Numbered from the stretch's first letter, positions 22,635 to 34,882 are shown. The stretch: 64,000 nucleotides of DNA from Dolomedes plantarius (GCA_907164885.2 OU015495.1:1764230-1828229), one strand, 5' to 3'. Notes: generated by a model not told the origin, from the letters alone. Translations and numbers: made by a program.

Positions 22635-23216
22635 CAGGGTGTCCGAGTTAAACGTTTCAGAACTTCTACGAGGGGTAGGGTGCATCCTGACGACTCTAAA
22701 CCATATAGCAATCTGGGGTCGGAAATGCTTTCCTGAAGCGGTGATGTACAGAGAAAACCATAAAGAAAGAGACCGTAAGTGGATAATCGTTTTAATAATA
22801 AATGTACAAAACCAAAAGGTACACGGGTTAGTAAGTGTTCGAAGTTTTTTCCACCGACTGCAATGCAGACCTCACATGGAATTCCGAACATTCTGGAATA
22901 ATCCAGGCTCATCTCGAATTTCTCCGGCAGCTACTGAGGTTCTTGCAACCAGCTCCTCACCATTGTCAACGGTGGTGTCATAAACCTGTGTTTTCATATG
23001 CCCCTATAAATAAAAATTCGTATAATTAGCCATCCTACAAACTCTGAGTCCTTGTGCGAAAGGACGATTCCCTACACTAACGCTCGGAACTTTCCCGCAA
23101 CGCCATCTACCGCTTCAGGAAAACATTTCCGACCCCACATTGATATATGATTTCGAGTCGTCAGGATGCCCCCTACCCCTCGTGGAAGTTCTGAAACGTT
23201 TAACTGGGACACCCTG
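22635..23216. mobile_element. Foldback TIR element
   Basis: Inverted arms of about 112-116 bp (22635-22746 and 23101-23216) start cagggtgtccgagttaaacg and are flanked by TA. A (TA)n tract follows on the right. No transposase recognised in the loop. Confidence 0.87.
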
Positions 23217-23218
23217 TA

Positions 23219-23931
23219 TATATATATATATATATATATATAATAAACAGTTCGTTGTCTAGGGTTTTAACGTCGTCTGAAACATAAAGCGTACTAAACC
23301 AGTTAGAATTCAATCACATAGATAAACAAAGTGCCTCAACTTCTAAGTAATAAAATGACTCAACTAATACGAAAATCGTAAGACAAACACTTATATATTT
23401 GGACAATACGGTACATTAAATATAATCTTCATAACATAGAAAGGAATACGTCGTTCTACTACATCGTCGTTCTACTACATCAAAGCCGTCTGCTGCGCGT
23501 CTTAATCCTACGGAGGTTGATTCTGTTCTGCCTGGTTCGCCGAGCGTTCACAGATGGCGGTAGCTGTGAAACAGAATCGTCTGCCGCGAGTGTCAAAAGT
23601 TGATGCCAGATGGCGTTTCCCACATATATACATAAAACATACATACATATATACATATAAAAGATAAGTAATAATACGTTAATAACCTGCGGTAGTTTCA
23701 TTAGAAGAGACACCTGAATTTTTTTTTAGATTGTAATTTTCAGAATGTTTCTTCTTTATATCTTTCAACCCTTTTATTAATCAGACAATTACTGTAAAAA
23801 AAGGTTTTATGAACATGCTTTAATGAGATTTGCTGAATAGTCCTTCTTAGTCTTCTTGGTACAAGAAACATTGTTTATCATTTTCGAGTGATATTCTGCA
23901 TTTTAATAAGTGAACAAAAGTTGGATTGATA
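23219..23931. other. Spacer, no element recognised
   Basis: Starts with a short (TA)n and contains a direct repeat of tcgttctactacatc near 23450-23478. No gene seen. Confidence 0.35.
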
Positions 23932-24029
23932 CTACAACTCAGTGGTGTGCAAACTGTGGGTCGCGACCCACAGATAGATCGTGAAAAAAAATTGGAGGGA
24001 TCGTGGATCGTCTGAAGTAAATTTATATA

Positions 24030-24982
24030 CAGTGGTACCTCGACTTACGAGTTTTTCGAGATACGAGCATTCTCTCGGTAGAGTTTTTGCTTCGAGTTAC
24101 GAGCTAAAATTCGTGTTACGATCAAGCTTCAGATATCCCACCGCTAGTTTGAGCAGCGAATGCCATGTTACGTGCTCATCAAGTGATAACACAAGAAGCA
24201 TATAATATTTACAACCTTTATGTACAATTATTATACAATTGTATACATATTATTCTGAGACTGCTATCCAGTTTTAAACCGAGAGATTAACACTCAACAA
24301 TTACCACCAGGGTCAGCTTGCTCTACCCAAACTTGAGTCGCCCTCTGAAACGAACAGCGCCCAACCTTTCTCACACAGAGATAGCTTCGATTCCCTCCCC
24401 CACACTGGAACTCCCCGTGGGGTCTAGGGGATGGGATGACCTTGGTCCTAGGATCGCAATCTCTCCCCCTTCTACGGATTCTCAGTAAACGTTCTTAGGA
24501 TTCTCAGAAAGAAGAATCTGGAAATTACAGCCACAGTGAACGATGCAAGAATCGCCCAGCTTCCGTGTCTCGCTCGTTCACTTTAATAGAGTAGCTGTTA
24601 ATAAAAGCGAAAGTGAGGAAAGCGAGGCGAAAAGGTAAAAAATCAACGAATAAGATTTAATTTTTCAGTTCAGCCTTTCTCCTCCTCTTCCATCAGCATC
24701 TTCAAGTCTGATCTACAAGGTAAATGTTGTACATTACACTTAATAAAACAGATTTATTGCAGTACATTCTATTGTATTGCGTTTTTATACAATGTTCGTC
24801 ATTTATAAGCACATTTTTTTTATTTAAAACAAGTAAAAAAATTGCGGTGTTTTGGGGGAGCCCGGAACGAATTAATGACATTTCCATTCATTTCAATGGG
24901 GAAAATTGATTCGAGATACGAGTATTTCGAGTTACGAGCTCCGTCATGGAACGAATTAAACTCGTAAGTCGAGGTACCAATG
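24030..24982. mobile_element. Tigger-like TIR element nested in hAT
   Basis: Tips ca(g/t)tggtacctcgacttac are inverted at both ends with TA outside. The subterminal motif cgagttacgagc occurs at both ends. The interior includes a GC-richer block (24280-24560) of unknown origin. No transposase recognised. Confidence 0.8.
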
Positions 24983-25117
24983 TACTGAATTTTTTAATTA
25001 AAAACCTGCTTTAAACTTTCTATAATTACATATCTTTAATGTTTTTATTTATATTTTTTTATGTTAAAAATATATGATATTGTTGAATAAGGTGTCAAAT
25101 AGTCTTAATTGCACATA

Positions 25118-25900
25118 CAGGGTTCCCACCTGTATCTGTCACACACCCCTTAACTTCTAAACAGTGACAGCTTAGGCCATAAAATTGGTGTCTAGGTATA
25201 GTAAAAAGGCTATGCGTTGCTTGATGAGACAACTTACAACGTCCTCTATAAGCAAATTTTGGAATTAGCGTTTTTATCTCAAAAACGGTACGAGATACGG
25301 GGAAAATGTCAATTACAAAGTCCTTCAGTATCATCGATTTAGTAGGAAAATACACCTTGTGCACATTAATACTTAAAACAGAATGTAGAAAACGAACATT
25401 TGTTTGATCACGATTTCGAAAATTGTCATGTCATAAAGAGTGAATGTTGCACAATGTGCAGCGAGAAATCGAGCCCAGAGGGCAAATGTGTATAGTGGCT
25501 AATGGAGAGTATTTTCAGCAACATAAATAAATGATCCTGAAGATAGGGAAGTTTCTCAGTTTCTTTCTTCCACTCTTTATGACATGACAATTTTCGAAAT
25601 CGTGACCAAACAAATATTCCTTTTCTACATTCCGTTTTAAGTATTAATGTGCGCAAGGTGTCTTTTCTTACTAAATCGATGATGCTGAGCATCTTTTTAA
25701 TTGACTTTTTTTCCCGTATCTCGTACCGTTTTTGAGATTAAAATGCTAATTCCAAAATTTGCCGATAGATGGCGTTGTAAGTTTCTCATCGAGTAGCGCA
25801 TAGCCTTTTTACTATACCTAGACACCAACTTTATGGCCTAAGCTTTCACCGTTTAGAAATTAAAGGGGGGGGGGCGTAACGGATATAGGTGGGAGCCCTG
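25118..25900. mobile_element. Foldback TIR element nested in hAT
   Basis: Arms of about 325-331 bp (25118-25442 and 25570-25900) begin cagggttcccacctgtatct and its imperfect complement, separated by about 127 bp and flanked by TA. The right arm has a poly-G expansion near 25866. Confidence 0.87.
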
Positions 25901-26929
25901 TATACGTCTCGTACATATAGTAGGTAAAAGCCTCCATTCGCTTTTACCTATATGCGCGAGACTGAGATTTCAAAATTAGTAGCTATAAAAACCAAACAGC
26001 GATGATGTTACGGATAATGAGAATTTGAGCAAAAGAGGGCGCTGTGCCCGCCTCTGAAATTTTGAAGTGTGTAGAGTGTAAAGAATTGGCCGGCTTTGTA
26101 CTGAGAGAGATCAGACGATGACGATGTAGCAAGTTAACTGTAAAATGTCTTAAATGTATGTCCTTGTTTTGTTATAATAAATATTGTGGCTGTAAACCGA
26201 ATGCTGATTCTTAACGAACCCACATCAAATAACATTTTTAAACGACGTCAACTTTGGAGCGTCACAGATGATTTGACAGTGACATTCTCAAATATTTCGT
26301 CAACTATTGAACAAATACAATATGAGGTCCTGATTCACCCTTCTCGTTAATTTTTTTTCCAGTTTAATTTATACAGATAAATGAAGTTTATAATCTTCAG
26401 AGTTTTAATATGATGCTTATAATTTTTTAATCATGCTCATTTTTTTTATTTTAATTCTTGTTGATTTTTACCTGAATTAAATACAAATACATATTAATAT
26501 TTAAATATGAAGTTTTATTCACACGAGACTGGACAAAAAACAAGTGTAGATGGTAAGGAAGACTTTTTTTATTGTTATTATGCAAAGTAAATATACACCA
26601 AAAATTTACAGTTCATTGATTTTTGAAATTGTTTCTCAAAATTTTTCCTATTTCGTTTTTTTATACATTTGTAAACATGTGCCTAATGTTTCTTTTTTTT
26701 TAAATTGCTGTTACTAATAAATTTTCCTTGAGATCACGTGATTTTTCATTTAAAGAAAATGAATTCCAATATGCAAAAGTTTGCGCACCACTGCTGTAAC
26801 TCATTAAAAAAACAAATTGAGGCGATCAGTTTCAAAAGAGTTCTTATCCACTACAAATGATTTTTCGTAAATTGCAAAAATATTTTGCAGATAACCGCAT
26901 AAAGGAAATAGATAGTTTTTCTACATAAT

Positions 26930-27276
26930 AAATAAATAATCCAACAGAGATAGATAAAAATAATAATACGAATATAGACAAAAAACAAACAGAAATCAAG
27001 CACTCTGGGCATCCACGCACCAACGGCAAGATTCTGTATAAGTGCCGGAACTGAACCATAAAACAACATAGAGATAACCGACAGGTCTCGTCATCAGGGA
27101 GCCTAACCATATCAGTTACCTTAAGGGGAACTTTCTGAATAGGATGCAGGTAAGCCCAAAAGACATCCCAAGGCCCCGAGTCCCCCAAGAAAGCAATAAG
27201 TCAAAAAGAAAATGAAAAGACAAACACAACTTACAGTATGGGCTCAACGCACCGTACATGCAAGCACACAAATAAT
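26930..27276 (-). repeat. Long inverted repeat, left arm
   Basis: This 347-bp arm is the reverse complement of 27608-27954; in one 135-bp stretch that I compared I count three differences. The minus strand has an open frame (MGDSGPWDVFWAYLHPIQ...) that reappears on the plus strand in the other arm. No known transposon tips are seen at its borders. Confidence 0.9.
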
Positions 27277-27607
27277 TTTTACTCACAACTTTACAGAATA
27301 AAAAACATATGTAACAACGATGGGGATTTTTTGGAGGCATGTAACATTTTCGAGGAAAACTTAAGTAAAAACGATTTTCCTAAAAATTTCGGCAATTTAA
27401 AAGTTTTTAAAAAATGGCATTTAGACTCAGGAATTTTTAAAGATGTTTAGAATAGTATTTATGCTTACATTTTGTTAAGCTGTAATGGGGGGTGGCGCTA
27501 TAGTAATGTTACAATGACGTAACTTTTAGGATAGAATTGTCTGCTGTTTCGCCATAACCGTCACTTACGGAATTGGGGTGAGTATGCATCTTTTACTTTG
27601 CATTAGA

Positions 27608-27954
27608 ATTATTTGTGTGCTTGCATGTACGGTGCGTTGAGCCCATACTGTAAGTTGTGTTTGTCTTTTCATTTTCTTTTTGACTTATTGCTTTCTTGGG
27701 GGACTCGGGGCCTTGGGATGTCTTTTGGGCTTACCTGCATCCTATTCAGAAAGTTCCCCTTGAGGTAACTGATATGGTTAGGCTCCGTGATGACGAGACC
27801 TGTCGGTTACCTCTATGTTGTTTTATGGTTCAGTTCCGGCACTTATACAGAATCTTGCCGTTGGTGCGTGGATGCCCAGAGTGCTTGATTTCTGTTTGTT
27901 TTTTGTCTATATTCGTATTATTATTTTTATCTATCTCTGTTGGATTATTTATTT
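27608..27954 (+). repeat. Long inverted repeat, right arm
   Basis: Partner of 26930-27276, separated by a 331-bp spacer that contains no recognised gene. The arm contains a donor-like site (tact|gtaagt near 27652). The shared open frame includes a hydrophobic, Ile/Leu/Phe-rich C-terminus; its reality as a protein is doubtful. Confidence 0.9.
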
Positions 27955-28225
27955 GTTTTTTTCATTATGGGGATATGAAGCTTCTGCGCTATCCTCTATT
28001 GAAAATGTTTTATGTTTTCTTTGCAGGATATGTTAAAGGGATTTAGAAGTCTATGCTTGAATTTTAATTTTTGTTTATTTCTATTGTTTATATTTTACTT
28101 TTTCTACATAATTCAGCTACGCCTACCATGCAAGAGAGCAACCTTAATCGGACGTCAGTGCCAACTAATTTTTCTTAATTATTGGTTAAGGACAGTTTTG
28201 GAACTCAACGCTTCAGTACTTTTGT

Positions 28226-28646
28226 TTAAGTTTGCTATGTACAAACCCTATTGGATTAGCTCACCTCAATGTTAACCTATGGAGAAAATTTGTCTACTAT
28301 TGACATAAATGCTGATGATCCAATAAAAATGGTATTTTCAGATAGCCTGAATTTTTCTGCATCTTGCAACAGGATTGATTTTATAAGTTGCGTCCACCAA
28401 AGGAATTTAGGAGCGGTTAAAACACATTATACCAGTTTTTCCCCGAATAATTCAAATTTTAAATATCATTTGAATTTTTTTTAGAAACGAAAGATCCCCC
28501 ATGGTGTAAAATTGATTTCTCTAGTACGGAGTACAATTTACAAAACAATTTTTAAATCCAAGTCGGCAATCCTTGGACACGTTTTCTCCATAGGTTAACA
28601 TGGAAGTGAGCTAATCCAATAGGGTTAGTACACAGCAGCCTTAAGG
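28226..28646. mobile_element. TIR MITE, ggttaacctatggag family, copy 1
   Basis: Inverted ends include accctattggattagctcac and gttaacctatggagaaaa on both sides, extending to aaggctgct-like outer bases. A related copy lies at 44780-45810 (split by a Helitron) and a partial one at 63054-63330. Confidence 0.75.
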
Positions 28647-28813
28647 AGCGTTTTTAGAAATTGGCAATTTTTTAAACATCCGGAAAAATAGTGTGAGATA
28701 TGTAATACTTAATATATAGTGTAAATGCTGAGAAAAAATTAGTAACTAAATAGTTTATTACTGCGCATTTTTCTTGAAAATTTGGTGGAAAAATTTCTAG
28801 GTAATCTAACTTA

Positions 28814-28999
28814 GGGCCTGTTCACATAGGAGTCCGTTGCGTTGCGTTAAGGGAAAGATGACGTTGAGACGAAAATAAACCAATCATAGGTGTTAAAAAG
28901 TTTAGAAATGAAATTTTTAACGCCTATGATTGGTTTATTTTCGTCTCAACGTCATCTTTTTCTTAACGCTACGCAACGAACTCCTATGTGAACAGGCCC
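28814..28999. mobile_element. PIF/Harbinger-like palindromic MITE, copy 1
   Basis: A 186-bp near-perfect palindrome with tips gggcctgttcacataggag and complement, flanked by TTA (28811-28813 and 29000-29002). TTA/TAA duplications and gggcc tips fit PIF/Harbinger. The loop is about 30 bp. Confidence 0.88.
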
Positions 29000-29494
29000 T
29001 TAGAAGTAAGGTTGGCGTAGAGAATAGTTATTATCAACAAAGAATTTAAGCATGCTGTCAATAATAAGCGTATCAATTCATTGTGCTAGAACTGTAAATC
29101 ATATAAGTTAATTATTTTATAATATTAATTATTTCATTTTAAGACTTATACAGCAATTATTTTATGGAGAACACTTGTGTTCATGATAAAATCTTTAGTA
29201 TCACGAATGCCTTGAATATCCTGAAACCTTTAATATCATGATAAAATCTTTAATATTATAGTCTTTAAAAATCTTTAATCCCATTAACTCAAATCAACTG
29301 CAGGTGTGGCGAACGATAGTTTTGTGCAAGCAAGTAAGCTTTTTTGTTAAGGCGGCAGCAATAAATTCGATTGTCTCTTGGAGGGGATCACACACGTGAA
29401 GAAATATCTACAATTTCACGCGATGCAGTGGGGGGAAACCTGCAGACGGGACATCGGCACGTGTGCAAGCCTTTTATAAACAACTTAAAATGAT

Positions 29495-29667
29495 ATGGAA
29501 TCAAACTTTATTAACAAACGGCTGCCTTTTGAGAAAGGCAAAGAAAGTCGAAATGAACAACAACGCACTTTACGGAGAAAAGATGTCGAGAAATACGGAC
29601 AAATTGATTTTGAGGAGGTGAAATTAAGATGGGCATATGCGGACGATATCGACATCATTGCTAGATC
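29495..29667 (+). pseudogene. LINE reverse transcriptase remnant, 5' part with YADD
   Basis: The frame reads DFEEVKLRWAYADDIDIIAR near its end; YADD (29636-29647) is the metal-binding catalytic motif of non-LTR reverse transcriptase, and the following DIDII is typical. Upstream RT motifs are missing or unrecognisable. The frame is interrupted eight codons after YADD by two hAT MITEs and resumes at about 30511. Confidence 0.8.
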
Positions 29668-29675
29668 CTCTACAG

Positions 29676-30001
29676 CAGGGGCGGGCAGACTTTTCCAGGG
29701 TACGGGCTACTTCTAATTTTTTCAAGGTGTTGCGGTCCACCCAATGACGTAGGTGTGGTGAGCTAAAAAAACGGTCTACAATATTTATTATAACTTAATA
29801 ATAAATAAGGAATATGTACTTACCTACATAACTACAAGAAAAAAACTTACTCTTTTAAAACCGCGTTTAAAGCAAATCGCGTCGGTGTTCCATAAATATG
29901 TTTCTTTTAGTATGCGCGTCTTAGGTCTTAGTAAAGGCGGTCACCCCAAAATGTCTTGGTGGTCCACCGGTCGATCGCGATCGACTAAATGCCCACCCCT
30001 G
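29676..30001. mobile_element. hAT-type MITE family A, copy 1
   Basis: Ends caggggcgggcagac and tgcccacccctg, flanked by ctctacag (29668-29675 and 30002-30009). A closely similar 327-bp copy is at 50271-50597. Confidence 0.92.
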
Positions 30002-30009
30002 CTCTACAG

Positions 30010-30502
30010 CAGTGCTCCCCAACCTTTCTATCGCCGCGAACCGGTCAACGTTTGATAATTTTACCACGGCCCGCTGAGGAAGGATGTTGATTGTTTATAT
30101 TTTTGATTGTTTTGATTTAAAAATTGATGTTATTATAATTTTGATGTATAAATGACGTTACATTTATTTATTGTTCAATAAAAAATTCGTTTTATTTATT
30201 TATTTATCTGTTTCGGTTTTTTTCTTTCTTTCAGGAAAGCGCATTTATTTTCAATTTTATGACTGCAATTTTAATTCATAATCTTGAAATGTTTAATAAA
30301 CAATATACTAATGTAAAATAGTTACAAGATTTCTTCTATTAGAAAGGTATAAATTAGCACAAACCCGAAAAAGTCGCACAAAACCCGAGAGAAATACACC
30401 ACAGTAAATAAAATGGAAATAATTTAATGTCTCTTGGGCGGCCGAATACCATTTGATCCACGGACCGGTACCGGTCCGCGGTCCGGGGGATGGGGACCAC
30501 TG
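30010..30502. mobile_element. hAT-type MITE family B
   Basis: Ends cagtgctccccaacc and tggggaccactg, flanked by ctctacag (30002-30009 and 30503-30510). The right end has a GC-rich subterminal block (ggaccggtaccggtcc). It directly follows family A, sharing the middle target copy. Confidence 0.92.
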
Positions 30503-30510
30503 CTCTACAG

Positions 30511-31294
30511 CTCTAAAACAGCCCTTTTTAGAGAGAGAAGAAAATAAAATGATTCTGCTGTTCAATGAAAACAAAACTCAGTAGATGGTAGGGACTAAAA
30601 GAAAAATATTCTATCCCTTTCTTGAAAATTGGGCCCTACAAATTTGAAAAAGATGAAAACACTTGCATGAATAAATTATAATTTATAGCTCATATTTCCT
30701 TATTTCCAGATTGTTTTATCTGATTGGGGTCGGAAGTTCATATCATAAATGATACGGTATCAACAGTTCAAAGAAGAGACATTGCAGCTAGCCACTGTTT
30801 TTTGGTATTTTTTTAAAAATTAGATTGAAATTTTTTTTTCTTCAATTTTCTGGAGACTAGTCTCATGAAACCTAATACTAAATTACTATTATTCAAAATG
30901 TTTATAAGACCTGTGCTTACCTCTGCTTCGGAGTCATGGACTCTGACCTGATGAATACACCCTGGGTTTATTCGAAAGAAAAATTCTAATAAGAATGTTT
31001 GGTGATGTCCAGGTAAATGGATTGGGGGACGAGATTCAACCACAAATAATATCATCTTTGTAGAGATCCTGACAATATTAAGTTTATTAGAATACAAAGA
31101 ATGAAATGGGCTAGTCGTCTGATGCGATTGCCTAAAAAGAGTAACACCGTTAAAAAAAAAAAAAGGTCTGATTCATTGACAGGGACTTTCACCTTTTAAA
31201 TTGTATGAATTTGAGAACTATTGCTAAGAACATGGAAAAGTGGAAGAAACTCTTTGATGTGGCCTGGACCTACACTGGGCTGTCAGGCCAGTGA
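30511..31294 (+). pseudogene. LINE reverse transcriptase remnant, 3' part
   Basis: The frame resumes after the MITEs (LKQPFLEREEN... FNENKTQ, the ENKT motif after YADD). With several frameshifts and stops it continues to KMFIRPVLTSASESWTLT near 30900, RDPDNIKFIRIQRMKWASRL near 31070-31130 and NLRTIAKNMEKWKKLFDVAW near 31210. It ends GLSGQ-stop at about 31294. This is the C-terminal part of an ORF2 reverse transcriptase of the type often found in arthropod LINEs (RPVLTYGSETWTLT). An unrelated poly-A tract interrupts it near 31150. Confidence 0.85.
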
Positions 31295-31346
31295 TCATGA
31301 TGATGAAATAAAGATGTTGTAAATGTCGATTACAGGGTAATCTGAA

Positions 31347-32135
31347 TAGGGATGCAACATCGACAACAAAACATCGATGTTTTGAAACATCGATATTCAA
31401 TATTAAAACATCGCCCCTAAACCATCGATGTTTTTAAACATCGATGTTTATGAACTTTCATTTTTTAAAACTGGATTAGTAACCTCTAAGATTAATGTTA
31501 CTTCGGTTAGTCATGGAGAGGGGGTGGTAATTTTACTCTCAGGTTGGGCTGACACAAATGACAAAAACTTGGTTGCTAGAGTCAGCGCGTATCGCAGAAT
31601 TTTCATTACACATTTTATTACTTTTACCAGAAAATTGAGGAAGAAATTATTGCAATTTATTAACAAATCTTTTATTTTCAAATTAAATAATTGAGGAAGA
31701 AATTATTGCAATTTATTAACAAATCTTTTATTTTCAAATTAAATAATACAAAAGAAAATTACATATATTTACACCAATTTGAAGTACTGACGCAAAACCA
31801 ACGTATGGGGGAAAACTGAACAACCTTATTTTTTCTTTACTGTAAATAATAATTATTGGGGCTATTGGGTCATATAATTATTATTCATTGGTTGTTCATT
31901 GCCATTTGTTTCTAATCATTCCCCCTTTTGTATTCGTCCTTTTCAGAATTCAGACTTACATTTACTGAGTGGGAAAATTTTGCTAGGTGGTTAATTTTTT
32001 TTATTATGGTACATTTTAATTTTAAAAAAAAACATCGAGACAACGTGAAACATCGAGCACAAAACATCGATGTTAAAAAAATCGGCTTCAATAAATCGAT
32101 GTTTTGAAAACATCGACATCGATGTCGCATCCCTA
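31347..32135. mobile_element. hAT element with Ac-type tips
   Basis: Ends tagggatgc and gcatcccta resemble the Ac-type hAT tip, flanked by a perfect 8-bp duplication aatctgaa (31339-31346 and 32136-32143). Many acatcgatgtttt-type motifs crowd both ends. A 56-bp tandem duplication (ttgaggaagaaattattgca ...) lies at about 31634-31745. No intact transposase. Confidence 0.88.
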
Positions 32136-32143
32136 AATCTGAA

Positions 32144-33200
32144 TAATCAAAAGAGTAGAATTAACCTTCAGATTACGGGGTCCATTTTTCTGATTCCCTC
32201 TTTAGAACAGGAAATTTCATACCCGCTTTGTAAAAACGGCCATTAAGGGTTATATATATATATATATTTATATATTCACTCTTGGGGCCCGTATTCTTGG
32301 GATTCATGCTATCCCACCCCGTAAGCAAAAAGGTTAAAGGAAGATTGAGGTTTAGGAACTGAAAAAGTTTTGCAAAGCACTCACACACAAGTTATAAAAT
32401 TAAGATTGATAGCTGATAAGTCAAGTCCAAGTAGTAAGGACTGCAATTTTTTTTAAGAAAACCTTATTTAGAAGTAGAGTTGGCATTGAGAATAACTGTA
32501 TCAACGGAGAATTTAAACGTATGTGTGAACTCCCAAGAGCGAATTTGGAAGAGTAGCGACTTTTTTGGTTCGTTCATACCTTGAATGCTGTTTCTAGCAT
32601 GCTCCAAGGGCACATTTAGTTTGACCTATGTAAGATAGATTGTAGTCGATGCAAAGTATATATCGTTAACAACCGACTCACGAAACTAGGGTAGAAGAAG
32701 TTTCACGGGATAAAGGTGAAGTTTACTAACTAGTTTAAATTCAATTTTAAAATTAAACGGTATACGATCATTCTCACTTTTACACACAGTGGGGAGCAGA
32801 ATGGGAGAGCCACTAACTTATATTATCGAAAGGAATTGCTGATGAGTAAAAGAAGTGACTCAGTTAAGGGTGTAGTTGAATTATCTTGACCGCTTTATCA
32901 GTGACCAAAGGGGTCAAATTATTTGCTTCTAACTGAGATAATTAATTGTGATATTAAGAGAAATGGGGTCCGAGCATGAATGAGAGGCGTGGCACATATG
33001 AAAAGAGAAAACATACTTTCGACTCAGTGAATGATCCGATAAAATAATGGGGGGGGGAGGCGTCAAGAAACGGGGAAAGGTTTTATGTAAACTGAAGTAA
33101 AAATTCCCGCTAAGTACTAAACGTCGACAAAGGAGATTTTGCAACATTACCTATAGTTTGAAAGATAATTCACTGAGTGGATCGATTGCGAACTGTTTTG
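32144..33200. other. Spacer, no element recognised
   Basis: Mixed sequence; a segment near 32470 resembles 29003-29050 (gaagta.ggttggc.t.gagaata), so an old repeat is shared. No gene seen. Confidence 0.35.
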
Positions 33201-33211
33201 TAATTAATTTT

Positions 33212-33350
33212 TTTTTAATTTATTATTATTATTGTTTAAATTTTTAATTTTATTATTATTTTTTAAAATTTTAATTTTATTATTATTATTTTTTAATTTT
33301 AATTTTATTATTATTTTTTATTTTAATTTTATTATTATTATTATTTTAAA
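33212..33350. repeat. T-rich minisatellite (ttttaattttattattatt)n
   Basis: About six irregular units of attattatt with ttttaatttta spacers. Confidence 0.85.
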
Positions 33351-34130
33351 AAAGGACGTCATAAGAGTTTTTGACAAACGCCATCCAGTTTGTTACATTA
33401 AAGATACTTACCTGTTACAGAAAACCTAAACTGAATAAATTTAAAACGTTTTTCTCCAAAATAACCATTTAGAGGTTCCATTCCTTTGAAAATTTGACCC
33501 ATACCTGGAACCAATAATTTTGCATTTAGTTATCCCATTGGATAATTAAATGTTACTACCTTAATTTGATATCATACATCTGTTTCTCCTTTGATTTATC
33601 GACTTAACCAATGACTACAAACGAATTATATCAAATGCATGTACGAGACAACTTATCGTATGTCTGCTTTGGATAACAACTAATTACGCTTCTTACGATT
33701 TCACATGGAATAATTCCCCCTTTTCGTAATAAGTTCCGCTGAATGTATAATATGTGAGATACGATATTGGGAGTATTCTGTTTTCCGAGATATTTAGTCT
33801 TTCATAAAGGTGTGATGTACATGTCAAAAGAGAGGCGAAATTAGAAAGCTATGCTTCTAATGCCTTACCCGTCTAATGCTTTCTCTTGTCTTAGCCATGA
33901 TCATAAAAAATTGAGTTGGCTGAATCCATAAGTTTTTCGGAATTGCATGCACTGGCAGAACTTTGATAATTGCATCAAAATATTAGGAGGAAATGTTGAA
34001 TTTTAGAACATTTTTGATGTTAGAAAGCTGCAACAAAAGACAGAAAATTAAAGTAGGAAAGAGGTTAAAGTGAATTATTTTTTTTATGAGGGCGAATAAA
34101 AAAGATAACTTGAAATGAAATATCAGATGT
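33351..34130. other. Spacer, no element recognised
   Basis: AT-rich with no gene or paired ends. From about 34140 a run of related aaacggccat motifs leading into (TA)n suggests one end of a Tigger-like element whose other end I cannot find. Confidence 0.35.
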
Positions 34131-34264
34131 ATATATAATGAAATTTCTCTAGCTGGTCATCCCTCTAAACGGCCATATTTTGTTCAAAACCGATTCAAAA
34201 CTCAAACCTCTTTACGACAGCCACTCCTCAAAACGGCCATTTTTTTCGGAACCTTTACTGTCCG

Positions 34265-34282
34265 CTATAGAGAAGATTCACC

Positions 34283-34349
<67 letters not shown>
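34265..34349. repeat. (TA)n microsatellite
   Basis: About 42 TA units, directly abutting the long-TIR transposon. Confidence 0.95.
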
Positions 34350-34353
<4 letters not shown>

Positions 34354-34683
34354 GTTTTTTTTAAACTGGCACTACTCAGCGCCATCTGTAGCGCGATCTA
34401 TCAGCCGGAATTCCACCAAAATTGATAGAGGGACTAAGGACGACATGGGAAAGAGTTTCTGGGGGAAAAAAGAAAAAAAAAGTTCCAAAAGTTGCCGATA
34501 GGGGAAAACAGGGCGCTTTTGTTGTCGGCGCATACGAGAATTTGCATAAATGGCAAGTAAAACATCAAAATACACATTCACGACTATGTAGTCGACAATA
34601 GCGCCAATTTTTCGGGCTATAAAGATAAGGGATGAATACCGAAAAAGTTGTATGCAGACAAATGAATAACAAAGAAATTTCAC

Positions 34684-34874
34684 TGCAACACCACTTTATG
34701 CAGAAAATTCACTTCTCCCTCCTTCAATGTGACCACAGTCCTGGTGGACGACATATTGCATTCTGAACACTACGTTCTCAACGGCCAAGCGTAACATGTC
34801 ACCAGGAATGTTCATCAAAGTCCGGGATATGTTGTCCTTTAGAGCCGCCAACTTCGAGACTCTACCAAGATGCA
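34684..34874 (-). pseudogene. DDE transposase C-terminal remnant (second copy)
   Basis: The minus strand reads KVHLGRVSKLAALKDNISRT, then LMNIPGDMLRLAVENVV and HQDCGHIEGG, the same tail as at 8490-8757. It is cut on its N-terminal side by the hAT element at 34883; beyond that, the catalytic SPDL / FLWG region continues into the minisatellite. Confidence 0.82.
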
Positions 34875-34882
34875 CTTTAGAC

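Larger units (their letters stand above)
23940..26793. mobile_element. hAT element carrying nested insertions
   Basis: Left tip cagtggtgtgcaaactgtgg and right tip agtttgcgcaccactg are complementary, with flanks ctacaact (23932-23939) and ctgtaact (26794-26801), an 8-bp duplication with two changes. The span includes a Tigger-like element (24030-24982) and a foldback element (25118-25900), so the original hAT was about 1.1 kb. Confidence 0.7.

Noticed and set aside
26844..28046. A pair of divergent genes encoding the same MGDSGPWDVF... protein
   Set aside because: The frames exist because the arms are inverted copies; no family match and no flanking gene structure.
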